From contig JBEPVN010000005.1 of NCBI GenBank assembly GCA_041691015.1, forward strand, positions 1-48,246: a stretch of DNA of 48,246 nucleotides. Reading direction: 5' to 3'. The notes beneath the pieces were generated by a model, which was not told the origin of the DNA, did not search any database, and was given only the letters and a program-made list of their open reading frames with translations. Source of the DNA: JBBSJT01 sp041691015 (GTDB lineage Bacteria; Chlamydiota; Chlamydiia; Chlamydiales; Parachlamydiaceae). The number at the start of each line of letters is the position of its first letter. The stretch's first letter is position 1. Position numbers and translations under genes: made by a program. Positions 25,841-34,968 of the stretch are shown here, piece after piece.

Positions 25841-26383
25841 TCAAATCTTATAGAGATAAATTTTTGTTTGGTATAAGTCGTTTACAATAAATGTTTTAAT
25901 GGGTTTTAAGTCCGGAACTGCAAAAGTATTGCTCACAATGAACGTCCCCTTTACAAGCTCATTTTCAAATTTTATTTTCAAATTATCCATGGCTTTTGGA
26001 TATAGATAACAGATGATAAGCCCCGCATTTTTTAGATCGCTTCTAAAAAAATCCTTTCTAATAAGATTTATATTAGGAAGTTTAAAAAAATAGATGTAGA
26101 TCTTGGATATAAGATAGGGAACTAGAGATGTTTCATAGGCTATCACTTTTGTATCAGGAAATAATTTTGCAACAGGTATGGCTAATGTTAAAAAACCGGA
26201 ACCAAGCTCAAGTATATCTTTTTTCAAGTTTTTTGGAATCTCACTTTGAATAAGGTCCATGATGGCTTTTTTTTGTTTGGGAGATGTGGGACTTGGCGAA
26301 ATTCCATTTTTGAATGTCCAAAACAGAATCGAAAAAAATGCGCCGATTAAAAGTACCCCCAATAATAAATTAATGATGATCAT
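25841..26383 (-). CDS. Membrane-anchored SAM-dependent methyltransferase
   Basis: A 180-residue protein with an N-terminal transmembrane helix (about residues 4-24) and a short class I SAM methyltransferase domain. Seen: the SAM-binding motif DILELGSGFLTLAIPVA at about residues 56-72, an acidic residue after strand 2 in VIAYETSLVPYLI, and LIICYLYPKAMDNL after strand 4. The layout (anchor helix, small Rossmann core, E-L-G-S-G) resembles FAM173/ATPSCKMT-type lysine methyltransferases, which modify mitochondrial ATP-synthase subunit c or ANT; that link is inference. The ATG overlaps the stop of an upstream 65-codon frame (ATGA) and AGGA lies nearby. Confidence 0.68.
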   Translation of the reverse strand: MIIINLLLGVLLIGAFFSILFWTFKNGISPSPTSPKQKKAIMDLIQSEIPKNLKKDILELGSGFLTLAIPVAKLFPDTKVIAYETSLVPYLISKIYIYFFKLPNINLIRKDFFRSDLKNAGLIICYLYPKAMDNLKIKFENELVKGTFIVSNTFAVPDLKPIKTFIVNDLYQTKIYLYKI

Positions 26384-26577
26384 GCGTGTCCTGTTTGATA
26401 CATTTGTGTATGAGCTGTTTTACTCTTGCAATGCGCTTTGTAAGATCGATTTGTACCAAGCCAACAAACTGAAGTGTGTTGCAACCGTCCATCTTTGGTT
26501 ATAAGAGAGCCGCTCCATCCGGTTTTTCCAAACATTATCCACCCATGTTCCATCTCCTCCCTTATATAGGATCGCAT
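26380..26577 (-). CDS. Possible small protein coupled to the methyltransferase
   Basis: A 65-codon frame whose stop overlaps the methyltransferase ATG by four bases (ATGA). It encodes a polar, non-membrane peptide with GKTGWSGSLITKDGRLQ and two cysteines. No family is recognised. The start is uncertain: the first ATG is at 26577, another lies at 26553 directly after an AGGGAGGAG, which is too close to act as its ribosome-binding site, and a third is at 26535. The overlap and purine-rich leader argue for translation. It could instead be a leader peptide or the remnant of a larger gene. Confidence 0.4.
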   Translation of the reverse strand: MRSYIREEMEHGWIMFGKTGWSGSLITKDGRLQHTSVCWLGTNRSYKAHCKSKTAHTQMYQTGHA

Positions 26578-26672
26578 TTGTCTTTTCTAGTAATATAAGT
26601 ACATTGACAAAATATCGTATTTAATTAAATGATAGATTAAATCGATATAATTAAAATAAAGATGTTAATAAT

Positions 26673-28415
26673 ATGGAATTTTCAAAAAGCAATAGAGCAA
26701 ATTCAGCAATTATCGGAATTTATAGACTGCTCATCATTTTTTTTGTGCTTTTCACCCTTTATTTTGCGCAAACAATTCTTGTTCTATTAGCTCTTGCAGG
26801 GCTCCTTACGTTTCTCTTATCTCCATTAGTTTCAAAGTTGGAAAAATGGATTGGAAGAACTTCTTCAGTATTTTTGGTTGTTCTGATCGTTTTTTCACTG
26901 ATCGGATTTTCAGGCTATGTATTTAGTAAACAACTCGTTAGATTTGCGTCCGATTTTCCAACCTATAAAGAAAATGTCGAAAAAAAATTAAGCGGCATAA
27001 AGCTACCCGACTGGAAAATTTTTAATGTGATTCATGAAAATGTCCAAAACTTGTTCACAAATGATAGTGTCGCTGCACATGATACCACGACATCGCCAAT
27101 TGAAGTAAAGCTTTTGGATATGGGATCTGGTTTCATAAATTTTTTTCACTCCTTTTTCGGTTCGTTTTTTGATGTTATAGGGTCATCTGCGGTCGTATTA
27201 CTGCTTGTTATTTTTATGCTGTTTAGACGGGAGGATATTAGAAGCCGGATTATAAGATTGATGGGGCAGAGAAGTATCAGCACGACAACAAATGCACTAG
27301 ATGATGCAAGCGATAGAGTTTTTGGTTATCTTTTTAGACTTTTTATTGTAAATATTTGCTTTGGGATTGCAGTCTCAATTGGGCTTTATTTTATCGGAAT
27401 TCCAAGTCCCATTCTTTGGGGGAGTTTTGCCGCAATATTTCGTTTTATTCCATATATTGGCGTCTGGATTGCAAGCGTGATCCCCATTTTACTTTCTTTT
27501 GTCACGACGGATTCATTTATTCAACCTGTTCTAACTCTTAGCTGGTTTATCTTGCTCGAAGTGATTACTGCCAATATGATAGAACCTGTATATTATGGAA
27601 AAAAAGCAGGAATTTCTTCTTTTGCGCTTATAGTCTCTGCGCTATTCTGGACATGGTTTTGGGGTCCAATCGGTCTTTTACTATCGACCCCATTGACTGT
27701 TTGTCTTGTAGTTATCGGCCAGCACATGCCTAACATGAAGTTTTTAAGCACTTTACTTAGTGAAGAAGAACCCCTGACCCCTGCAGAAGAGTGCTATCAT
27801 CGACTTCTTTCCTATGATTCCAATCAAGCAGAAGAGGTTGTAGAAGCCTATCTCAAAAAAAACTCGAACGTATCGCTTTATGATTCCATACTGATTCCTG
27901 TTATTGCTCAAACTGAAATGGATTTTCATTCAGATATTATTGATTTTGAAAAAAAAGAAGAGGTCTACCAAGGCTTGCGTGAAATATTAGAATTTCAAAG
28001 TATTTCTATTCAAAAAAATGGGACAGTAGAAACTATCCCACAGGCTAAAATTCTTTGTCTTTCTGAAAAACACTTAAGAGATGAGCTTGGATCTTCTATT
28101 TTAGCGAAATTTTTTGAATCTTTGCCTTACGAAATATATCAGAAAAAAACAGACGATTTGAATGAACTTTTTGAAACAGTAGAAAAAGTAAATCCTGATC
28201 TGATTTTTCTTACAGCAGTCACACCCTTTGTTTTGTCGCATATGCAATATCTTTGTTCCAGATTGCATCAGGCAAATCCAAATGTCCCTATTTATGTATG
28301 CATTTTTGGCTCAAATGAAGAGATTACAATTGAAAAACTTAATTTAAGGGGTGTCAGAGAGGTATTATTTTCACTTCAAGATGTTTCAAAGGCAATTGAA
28401 AATCTTAAAAAATAA
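26673..28415 (+). CDS. AI-2E family transporter with extra C-terminal domain
   Basis: A 580-residue membrane protein. Residues about 1-360 match the AI-2E/PerM/YhhT permease family: paired N-terminal helices (YRLLIIFFVLFTLYFAQT), a soluble loop at about 100-155, then helices with FRFIPYIGVWIASVIPILLS and TANMIEPVYYGKKAGISSFALIVSALFWTW, the family signature region. Residues about 370-580 form a soluble cytoplasmic part. Its last 130 residues (KILCLSEKHLRDELGSSILA, NPDLIFLTAVTPF, VPIYVCIFG, LRGVREVLFSL) have the alternating pattern of a flavodoxin-like B12-binding or receiver-like fold, without an obvious phospho-aspartate set. Transported substrate unknown. A TTGACA at 26604-26609 precedes it, but no good -10 is placed. 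Confidence 0.85.
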   Translation: MEFSKSNRANSAIIGIYRLLIIFFVLFTLYFAQTILVLLALAGLLTFLLSPLVSKLEKWIGRTSSVFLVVLIVFSLIGFSGYVFSKQLVRFASDFPTYKENVEKKLSGIKLPDWKIFNVIHENVQNLFTNDSVAAHDTTTSPIEVKLLDMGSGFINFFHSFFGSFFDVIGSSAVVLLLVIFMLFRREDIRSRIIRLMGQRSISTTTNALDDASDRVFGYLFRLFIVNICFGIAVSIGLYFIGIPSPILWGSFAAIFRFIPYIGVWIASVIPILLSFVTTDSFIQPVLTLSWFILLEVITANMIEPVYYGKKAGISSFALIVSALFWTWFWGPIGLLLSTPLTVCLVVIGQHMPNMKFLSTLLSEEEPLTPAEECYHRLLSYDSNQAEEVVEAYLKKNSNVSLYDSILIPVIAQTEMDFHSDIIDFEKKEEVYQGLREILEFQSISIQKNGTVETIPQAKILCLSEKHLRDELGSSILAKFFESLPYEIYQKKTDDLNELFETVEKVNPDLIFLTAVTPFVLSHMQYLCSRLHQANPNVPIYVCIFGSNEEITIEKLNLRGVREVLFSLQDVSKAIENLKK

Positions 28416-28485
28416 ATGATATTTTTTATTCCGATCTATGGTATAGCTAACTCATAAGTTTTTTAGTATACCCATGGAGAACACT

Positions 28486-29511
28486 ATGAGAGAAGTTGAC
28501 GTTAAGGAAGAGCATATTCAGCGTTCGATCAATGAGCTCATTGCTCTTGCAGGAGGAAATGTTGATACTTTTGAAAGCCAGCTGATCGGTCAAATTATTG
28601 AAACGACACTTAAACTTGTGCATGAAAGCCATGATGCAGGGCAGCTCAAATTGATCAGCAGATCTTTAAGGGAACTCCGGTACGCCTATCGCGTATTTAA
28701 TGCCTATAAAGGAGTGCGCAGAATTAGCATTTTCGGCTCTGCAAGGACCAGTGAAGATCATCCTGACTATATTGCCGCAAAAAAATTTAGCCAACAAATC
28801 GCAGATCATGAATGGATGTGTATCACAGGCGCTGCAAATGGCATCATGAAAGCAGGTTTGGAGGGAGCGTCACGGGAATCGAGCTTTGGGCTATCCATAA
28901 GACTTCCATTTGAAGTTCCAACGAACACTGTGATCGAGGGCGATCCGAAGCTGATTGTATTTCGCTACTTTTTTACAAGAAAACTCATGTTCATGAGCCA
29001 CTCAGACGCAGTTGCAGTCTTTCCTGGGGGTGTCGGAACTTTGGATGAGCTTTTTGAGGTTTTAACACTTATACAAACAGGAAAAGCTAATATTATTCCT
29101 GTTGTTTTAATAGAAGGCGAAAACGGGGTGTATTGGAAGAACTGGAAAAGTTATCTCGAGGATCATCTACTTGCAAACGGGTGGATTTCAAAGTCTGATT
29201 TAAATATTTTCTATTTAGCCCCAACCTATCAAGATGGTGTGGATCATATTATCAAGTTTTACAGACGCTACCATTCGAGCAGATATGTCGACGATAAATT
29301 AATCATCCGGCTTTTAGAACCTATTACAAGTCAGCAAGTTGCTTTTCTTAATGAAAATTTTAATTTTTTGGTCGCATCCGGAAAAATTGAGACGACGGGT
29401 CCTCTTAGTGAAGAAACCGATCATTTGCATTTGCCGAGGTTAGTTTTCCACCATACGCGGTCTGATTTTGGTTCCGTAAGAGCCTTGATTGACGCAATCA
29501 ACAACTTCTAA
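28486..29511 (+). CDS. LOG-family protein (TIGR00730-like Rossmann fold)
   Basis: A 341-residue protein of the LOG/'lysine decarboxylase-like' family, a Rossmann-type fold whose members include cytokinin-releasing nucleoside 5'-monophosphate phosphoribohydrolases and PpnN-type nucleosidases. Seen: ISIFGSARTSEDHPDY, ITGAANGIMKAGLEGA (for the usual GGGxGxM) and the signature FPGGVGTLDELFEVLTLIQT (PGGxGTxxE). True lysine decarboxylase activity is not expected. The protein has about 80 residues before the fold and 70 after, longer than plant LOG. The ATG at 28486 has GGAGA six bases upstream, so it is preferred over the ATG at 28474. Confidence 0.85.
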   Translation: MREVDVKEEHIQRSINELIALAGGNVDTFESQLIGQIIETTLKLVHESHDAGQLKLISRSLRELRYAYRVFNAYKGVRRISIFGSARTSEDHPDYIAAKKFSQQIADHEWMCITGAANGIMKAGLEGASRESSFGLSIRLPFEVPTNTVIEGDPKLIVFRYFFTRKLMFMSHSDAVAVFPGGVGTLDELFEVLTLIQTGKANIIPVVLIEGENGVYWKNWKSYLEDHLLANGWISKSDLNIFYLAPTYQDGVDHIIKFYRRYHSSRYVDDKLIIRLLEPITSQQVAFLNENFNFLVASGKIETTGPLSEETDHLHLPRLVFHHTRSDFGSVRALIDAINNF

Positions 29512-29544
29512 AGCCTCTTGTTGATCCTTTAGACTCGTGAAGCT

Positions 29545-29585
29545 AAAAAAAAGCTTACGCCGTTTTAGAGCAATCAGAGTTTAAG
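29545..29585. repeat. Dispersed repeat copy, related to 41434-41475
   Basis: About 40 bases (AAAAAAAAGCTTACGCCGTT followed by TTAGAGCAATCAGAG and TTTAAG) match 41434-41475 with roughly five differences. The stop codon of the giant-protein gene (29581-29583) is inside it. With CGTGAAGCT just upstream (29536-29544) its AGCTTACG forms a short hairpin between the convergent LOG and giant-protein genes, possibly a terminator. Confidence 0.6.
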
Positions 29586-32500
29586 TTATAGTTTTTACGT
29601 ACTGATCGACAATGGGATCCTTGATGAACATTAACTTTTCTATCAGGGTTCTCTTCAACGCGTTAAATTTAGCTAGCTCATATCTGTTTAGCTTTCTTTT
29701 AATGTCGAACAATTCATTCACCAGATACCTTGCGAGAAAAATTCTTAAGGCTTCCTTTTTAAATTTTAGAAAATTAACGCGCTCAATAAAATAATGGATG
29801 AAATTTGTTAAAATGAGATTGTATTCCGTAAAATGGTCTATGAAGCAATTTACGGTATGGGATTCTATTAAAAACTCATACCAGGAATCAAAAAGCATGC
29901 TTTGTACCGGCTCTCCTTTGAAAATAGCAAGGAGTTTGATCAAAGCATCAGACCATGATTGCGCCATTTTTATAAGCGTATTTCTCCAAATGATGGGCCT
30001 TGTAATTGGTTTAATGTGAATATTTGAGAAAATGGCTCTTTGGAAGTGATGAAAAATATAATTGCGTTTAACAGTGGGAAAGGGTTTCTCAATGTTTACA
30101 TCTACAGAATCATCTATAAATTGAGCCTCAAAAAATGGGTAAGTTAGAATTTCTGCCCGGATAGTATTAAAGCAGTCCAGAAGTTTATTCGGATCAGCAA
30201 ATTCTTTTATTTTATTATTATGCTCATACTGAAAATTTAATGCTTGGGTATTTTTATAGAGATTTATAGCTCGCAAAGTCGAAATCGGGGAATGATAATT
30301 CAAATAACGTTTAATCATCGATTCAGCTTCTCCCATAATCCCGTGAAAAGGAGTAGGTTCTGTTGAATCACGCAACGTTAAGGGTCTAAGACTAATATAA
30401 AGAATAATGCGTTTTCCAGCTTTTGGATGATGTGCAAGAAGATTTAAGTCCTTGGCTATCTTAAAAATTTTCTCCATTTCAGTAAGGTGCACCGGATTCG
30501 TATAAATATTTTGCAGCTCTTTCCAAAAAATAATTTCTTCCAGTATATCAATAAATGTTATAGCGCTTCTAATATATTCTTCTGTTTTAGAAAGATGCAA
30601 ATTTTCCTTAAAGAATTTCAGTTGGATCACAAGAGCTTGTTGGCACCATCTTAGAGTTAAAACGCGGGCGATATTATTATCATCAAAATTAATTTTTAAT
30701 AGGTTAAGAATTAAGAGATTTATGTAAGTTGTGCAACGAAATGGATTTTCGCATCCTTCCAGTTTAAATTCCATTTGAGGGACAAGTATAAAAGGCAATC
30801 CACTAACGCCGGATAAAATATTTGACATATTCATATTAAACATATGAATGCGTTGATTTTTTATTAGATAGGCAAAATAATGAAATAGGTTATTCAGGCA
30901 CTGGCGCTCAAGAATTGGATAGATTGCAATCTCTCTTGCGTGACTGCAAAAAACATTAGTATAATGCTGGAGTAGATCTTCATTACTTTTTGGACTTTGC
31001 AAAAGTTGCTCAAATCTCATTGTCAAAATTTTCGTAATGATTTTGACTTTGAATTCATTTTCAAAAATAAGATCAAATTGATTTAAACTCGTAAGCTTAA
31101 ATAACAAATCATCTACTGATATTTGTTCGGCAAAATAATACTCTTCATCAAGATACTTGGGATTTATAATAATTTTTTCTATAAATTGTTTAATGTATTC
31201 AATTATTTTGGGAGCTAAAGGATTATTTCTTTCTAAGAGGTGGATAATGATTTCCAAGGCTGTAGCATGCATCGAATAACATTTTGCAGCAGCAAGTGAT
31301 TTTATCATCTTAAATAGATCCATTGCGTCAAAACTTTGAGGCTGATGAACAAATATATCGAATAATAAATCCCGGACATGACCAGAAAAAACTAATTTAA
31401 AAACGTATTGGTATTTTTCGGAATTTTTTATCAAGAGATGAAGCGTCTCTTCTAAAAGAGGTAGAACATCCAATAATTCTTCTTCGTAAATTTTTTTTAA
31501 AATCACAAGTCCAAGTAAAGCAATGCAAAATTCGTTATTTTTAAAAAGATTTCTAGCAAATAAGATCTTTTGCTCGAGAGTCAATAGCTGCCGCTCCTTG
31601 ACACTCATAATAATATATTGAAAAGGCAGAAAAACCACTGATGAGGGATTGAAACTTGTTGAGAGGTCAAAAAGAGCATCGGTCAGCAAATTAAAACTTT
31701 CGAGATTTTGAGTACACATTCCCATCCATTTTTCCAGTTGAGGCTGGTTTGGCATTTCAAGTTGTATGATCAAAATAAATAATCGAATAGCCTTTGTCAT
31801 TTGATTTGTTCTTAAGAGTTCTTCCATCAAACGCGCATAGGTTTCGATGATAGTCTCATATTGGGGAGTACTAGCTAGTGTATGAGCTTTAAGCACCATC
31901 ATCAAGGGAAGAATATGTTGGGTATCTGCAGATTCATTTAATTCATGTTTGACAACTTTTGGAATAAGTAATAACAGTAAATTTTTATCAAAAGTCACCC
32001 TGACGTTGCGGTATGAGAGCGATTGCAAAAAAGAAATTAATAATGTGTACTGTTTATTTAGAATTAAAATCTTAAATATATTGTCAAGATTTTGTATAAT
32101 CACTTTGAAGTTCATGGGTGTCAGTAGAATATTAAGATTATTCAAAAGATCAATAAACAAGTTAAGATATTCTAATGCTGCATTTTGCTCACAATCAACA
32201 GCTTCAAAAAAATCTCCCAGCATCATCAGGATCAGATCTGTTTTTTCGCTAAAGTTAAATGAACAAAAAGATAGCTGAATCAATTGAAGTTTTTCCTCGA
32301 AGAAATTTACATAAAGCTTTTGAAAAGCGCTATGAGACATAAGAGGATGGATTCTCGAAAAACCGACTTTTGATGAAAAATTATGGAACATATAATGGAT
32401 CGTATCTTGAAGTTCTTTAGCATCTCTATCTGAAAGTCCGGTCAACAATTCTAAAATTTCTTTCAAAACAACTATTGAGCCATCCAGATCTTCCTCGGCT

Positions 32501-34968
32501 ATTTTTTGCTTAAGGCTTTCGTGGGCATGCTGATAAAACATTTTCGGAGGTATAAACTTTTTATAGGTTTCCATATCAAGGGATTTTGGTACAGCTGAAA
32601 AAACAATGCAGCGGGATAAGAGCTCTATTAAATCATGACTTAAATTCATTTCATAAAAATATTCGATCAAATAATGAATTTCATCTTCAAGCGCTGTAAA
32701 AATAGTCCTATCAGGGCGTCTCTCAAAAAGAAGTGCCCAGGATGCCTGCTTTAAAGTGTTTGCTTTTTCGACAGATTTTTTTTCAATGGATGTCTTTTTC
32801 TTGTATCCAGTTATCAACATCTTAAAAGATCTTATGGCATCCTCTATCAAAAATATTTCCAGTTTTAAAAGGGTTAAAAAAAGCTTTGAGGAGGCATTCA
32901 GATCAAAGACAATCATTTTTTCTAAAAGGTTAATGCCTGAAATTTTTTTTTGTTCAGGTTCCAATGGTAAATGCGAAAAAAGACCAAAGACGAATGGATA
33001 GGAGGAAAAATCAGTATGTACTATGCACAAATCCAAATAACTTGAAGCATTGACTTGACTTGACTTTAAAATATCCACAAAAACATTTTTTAAGTTTGCC
33101 AAGGGTCTATTGTTTAAGATGGCAATGATACTATTGCAAATTCTTAGACGCTCTTTTGGGCATGATTCCAAGCTCAAAATGGCTGGAAAATAGAAAAGGA
33201 GTTTGCCGGTTAATTTTCGTATGTTTTTGGTATAGCTAAAACTCAAGAGTAAAAGATTATACCCATATTGTTTAAGCAGCTTGACAGGTTGTTGTACAAG
33301 TTTTTCTGCAGTTTCGATCAAGGTTTCAAAATCCGTATCAAATCTTTGGATATTTGCGTTTAATGATTCATTTACATTTGCAGTAAAGGGGCTTTCACCA
33401 AGTAGGTAAGTAAACAGACTTTCCAGGACTTGTGTAGATTCTACAGGAATATTGCCATTTAGAAGATAGCTGTTTAAATCATCGATAGAGGTTTTAAGAG
33501 ATCCTGTTGTTTGTAAAAAATAAATATCAGATATTTCAAGGGCAACTTCGGATTTGACTCTTGTGATGAAAACTCTTCTTTGTGTTGTTCCTAAATTTAG
33601 AAAAATAGTTGCATGCAAAAGTGAATAGACAGCCTTAAAATCAAGGCATGGATCTGTTAGGGCCTTTAAGAGGCACCCAAAAAAATTTTCAATTTTTAAA
33701 GGTAATGAAACAAACCGTTTAATTTTTTCTTGGACTTTTTCAATGATTGCCTTATCAACATTTTGTTTATTTAAAAAAATAAGGATATGGCAGGATAGGG
33801 CAATTAGATTTAATTGATTATCCGAATCTAACTTTTTAAAAAAGCTCGAAATGAGTTCCGGCAGTTTGCTTGAAGGGATTTTATGAAAAAGAACAAGGTC
33901 AATATTTTCTTCAAAAAAGCGGCAATTTTTTGTCATGTTCTTTAAAGCACGAAGCCAAACCATTTCATCACATTTTTCGATGTTTGGACAATGAAGAATA
34001 TTTAAGGCCTGGTCGACAAGCTGCTGCCAAATGTTTTTTGAGTTATGGCCAACTGGATTGCAATCTCTTTTTAAAAGAGGCGAGGGGTTTGAATATAAAA
34101 TCCAAGTAGCATTTAGTTTAAAATCGTCCAAATAAAAAATGCAAGGATTTTCAATATTTTGAACAAAGATGAGATCGATTGGTTTTTCATCCATATTCCC
34201 AAAAGAAATTGTTGAATAGATCGTGTTTCTTTCGATCGGAATGGTTTCGTCTTTTCGTGTGTCAAAATAGTGAAATTTAAGAAGGGACGAATCTTTTACA
34301 TTTTGACGCTGCTCCATGATACTAGAAGAGGCATTTTCTTCACCGGAATAGAGCGCCTTTGCAATAAAATTAATAACCTCATTTGGCAATTGCAGAATTT
34401 TTTTGGTGGTTATTTCACCGCTTAAGATAAATCTCCAATCAGAATCTGACGATTGATAAGTTTGCATCATTTCAAAAAGTTCAAACGGAATGGGATCATT
34501 TACAAGCTTTTGTAAATTGTTCAACGTAAAATGATGCTTATTTGCAATTTCTAAAAGGTGGCTTCCGAATGAAAAAACATTGCCCGGATATATTTTAAAA
34601 AGATGAAGAAGAAGCTCTGACAATTTAATCGAACCAGAAATTACCCTTCCGGTTAACTTGTCAAGAGATGAAAGAGAGATATTTCTCGATAAAAAAGTGG
34701 AAATTTCGTCAATGATGCTATTATCAAAACATGAGGCAGGCATCCATTCATTGCTTGAAATACAAAAACCGTATGAATCTATTTTACCGGCAGTATAAAG
34801 TTGAAAAAAAAGGCGATCCCTTGGTGAATCGTCTTTGAAGGCCCCCGGAATGAAGAGAGCTTTTTCAACATGATTTGTTGCAGAAGTATCTCTTAAATCA
34901 TTTGGAGCTATAATTTCATCAAGCCGCGCTGTTTTTTGTGTCTCTAAAGAGTTTAAAAAACCAGACAT
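29581..34968 (-). CDS. Giant alpha-helical protein A (1795 residues)
   Basis: No family recognised. The predicted protein is about 205 kDa, without a signal peptide or clear membrane helix. Most of its length alternates leucine/phenylalanine-rich amphipathic helices, in the manner of a HEAT/TPR-like solenoid without regular consensus. The first 300 residues differ: they include SPRDRLFFQLYTAGKIDSYG and a strand-rich part (DLIFVQNIENPCIFYLDDF). The C-terminus is basic (DIKRKLNRYELAKFNALKR). Its ATG overlaps the TAA of the upstream giant gene (TAATG), so translation is coupled. Large helical proteins of this sort in intracellular bacteria are often lineage-specific and sometimes secreted; that is inference. 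It contains no catalytic motif that I can name. Confidence 0.8.
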   Translation of the reverse strand: MSGFLNSLETQKTARLDEIIAPNDLRDTSATNHVEKALFIPGAFKDDSPRDRLFFQLYTAGKIDSYGFCISSNEWMPASCFDNSIIDEISTFLSRNISLSSLDKLTGRVISGSIKLSELLLHLFKIYPGNVFSFGSHLLEIANKHHFTLNNLQKLVNDPIPFELFEMMQTYQSSDSDWRFILSGEITTKKILQLPNEVINFIAKALYSGEENASSSIMEQRQNVKDSSLLKFHYFDTRKDETIPIERNTIYSTISFGNMDEKPIDLIFVQNIENPCIFYLDDFKLNATWILYSNPSPLLKRDCNPVGHNSKNIWQQLVDQALNILHCPNIEKCDEMVWLRALKNMTKNCRFFEENIDLVLFHKIPSSKLPELISSFFKKLDSDNQLNLIALSCHILIFLNKQNVDKAIIEKVQEKIKRFVSLPLKIENFFGCLLKALTDPCLDFKAVYSLLHATIFLNLGTTQRRVFITRVKSEVALEISDIYFLQTTGSLKTSIDDLNSYLLNGNIPVESTQVLESLFTYLLGESPFTANVNESLNANIQRFDTDFETLIETAEKLVQQPVKLLKQYGYNLLLLSFSYTKNIRKLTGKLLFYFPAILSLESCPKERLRICNSIIAILNNRPLANLKNVFVDILKSSQVNASSYLDLCIVHTDFSSYPFVFGLFSHLPLEPEQKKISGINLLEKMIVFDLNASSKLFLTLLKLEIFLIEDAIRSFKMLITGYKKKTSIEKKSVEKANTLKQASWALLFERRPDRTIFTALEDEIHYLIEYFYEMNLSHDLIELLSRCIVFSAVPKSLDMETYKKFIPPKMFYQHAHESLKQKIAEEDLDGSIVVLKEILELLTGLSDRDAKELQDTIHYMFHNFSSKVGFSRIHPLMSHSAFQKLYVNFFEEKLQLIQLSFCSFNFSEKTDLILMMLGDFFEAVDCEQNAALEYLNLFIDLLNNLNILLTPMNFKVIIQNLDNIFKILILNKQYTLLISFLQSLSYRNVRVTFDKNLLLLLIPKVVKHELNESADTQHILPLMMVLKAHTLASTPQYETIIETYARLMEELLRTNQMTKAIRLFILIIQLEMPNQPQLEKWMGMCTQNLESFNLLTDALFDLSTSFNPSSVVFLPFQYIIMSVKERQLLTLEQKILFARNLFKNNEFCIALLGLVILKKIYEEELLDVLPLLEETLHLLIKNSEKYQYVFKLVFSGHVRDLLFDIFVHQPQSFDAMDLFKMIKSLAAAKCYSMHATALEIIIHLLERNNPLAPKIIEYIKQFIEKIIINPKYLDEEYYFAEQISVDDLLFKLTSLNQFDLIFENEFKVKIITKILTMRFEQLLQSPKSNEDLLQHYTNVFCSHAREIAIYPILERQCLNNLFHYFAYLIKNQRIHMFNMNMSNILSGVSGLPFILVPQMEFKLEGCENPFRCTTYINLLILNLLKINFDDNNIARVLTLRWCQQALVIQLKFFKENLHLSKTEEYIRSAITFIDILEEIIFWKELQNIYTNPVHLTEMEKIFKIAKDLNLLAHHPKAGKRIILYISLRPLTLRDSTEPTPFHGIMGEAESMIKRYLNYHSPISTLRAINLYKNTQALNFQYEHNNKIKEFADPNKLLDCFNTIRAEILTYPFFEAQFIDDSVDVNIEKPFPTVKRNYIFHHFQRAIFSNIHIKPITRPIIWRNTLIKMAQSWSDALIKLLAIFKGEPVQSMLFDSWYEFLIESHTVNCFIDHFTEYNLILTNFIHYFIERVNFLKFKKEALRIFLARYLVNELFDIKRKLNRYELAKFNALKRTLIEKLMFIKDPIVDQYVKTIT

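Noticed and set aside
29612..30019. Plus-strand open frames opposite giant protein A
   Set aside because: Antisense shadows of a long intact gene; low-complexity products with no start context.
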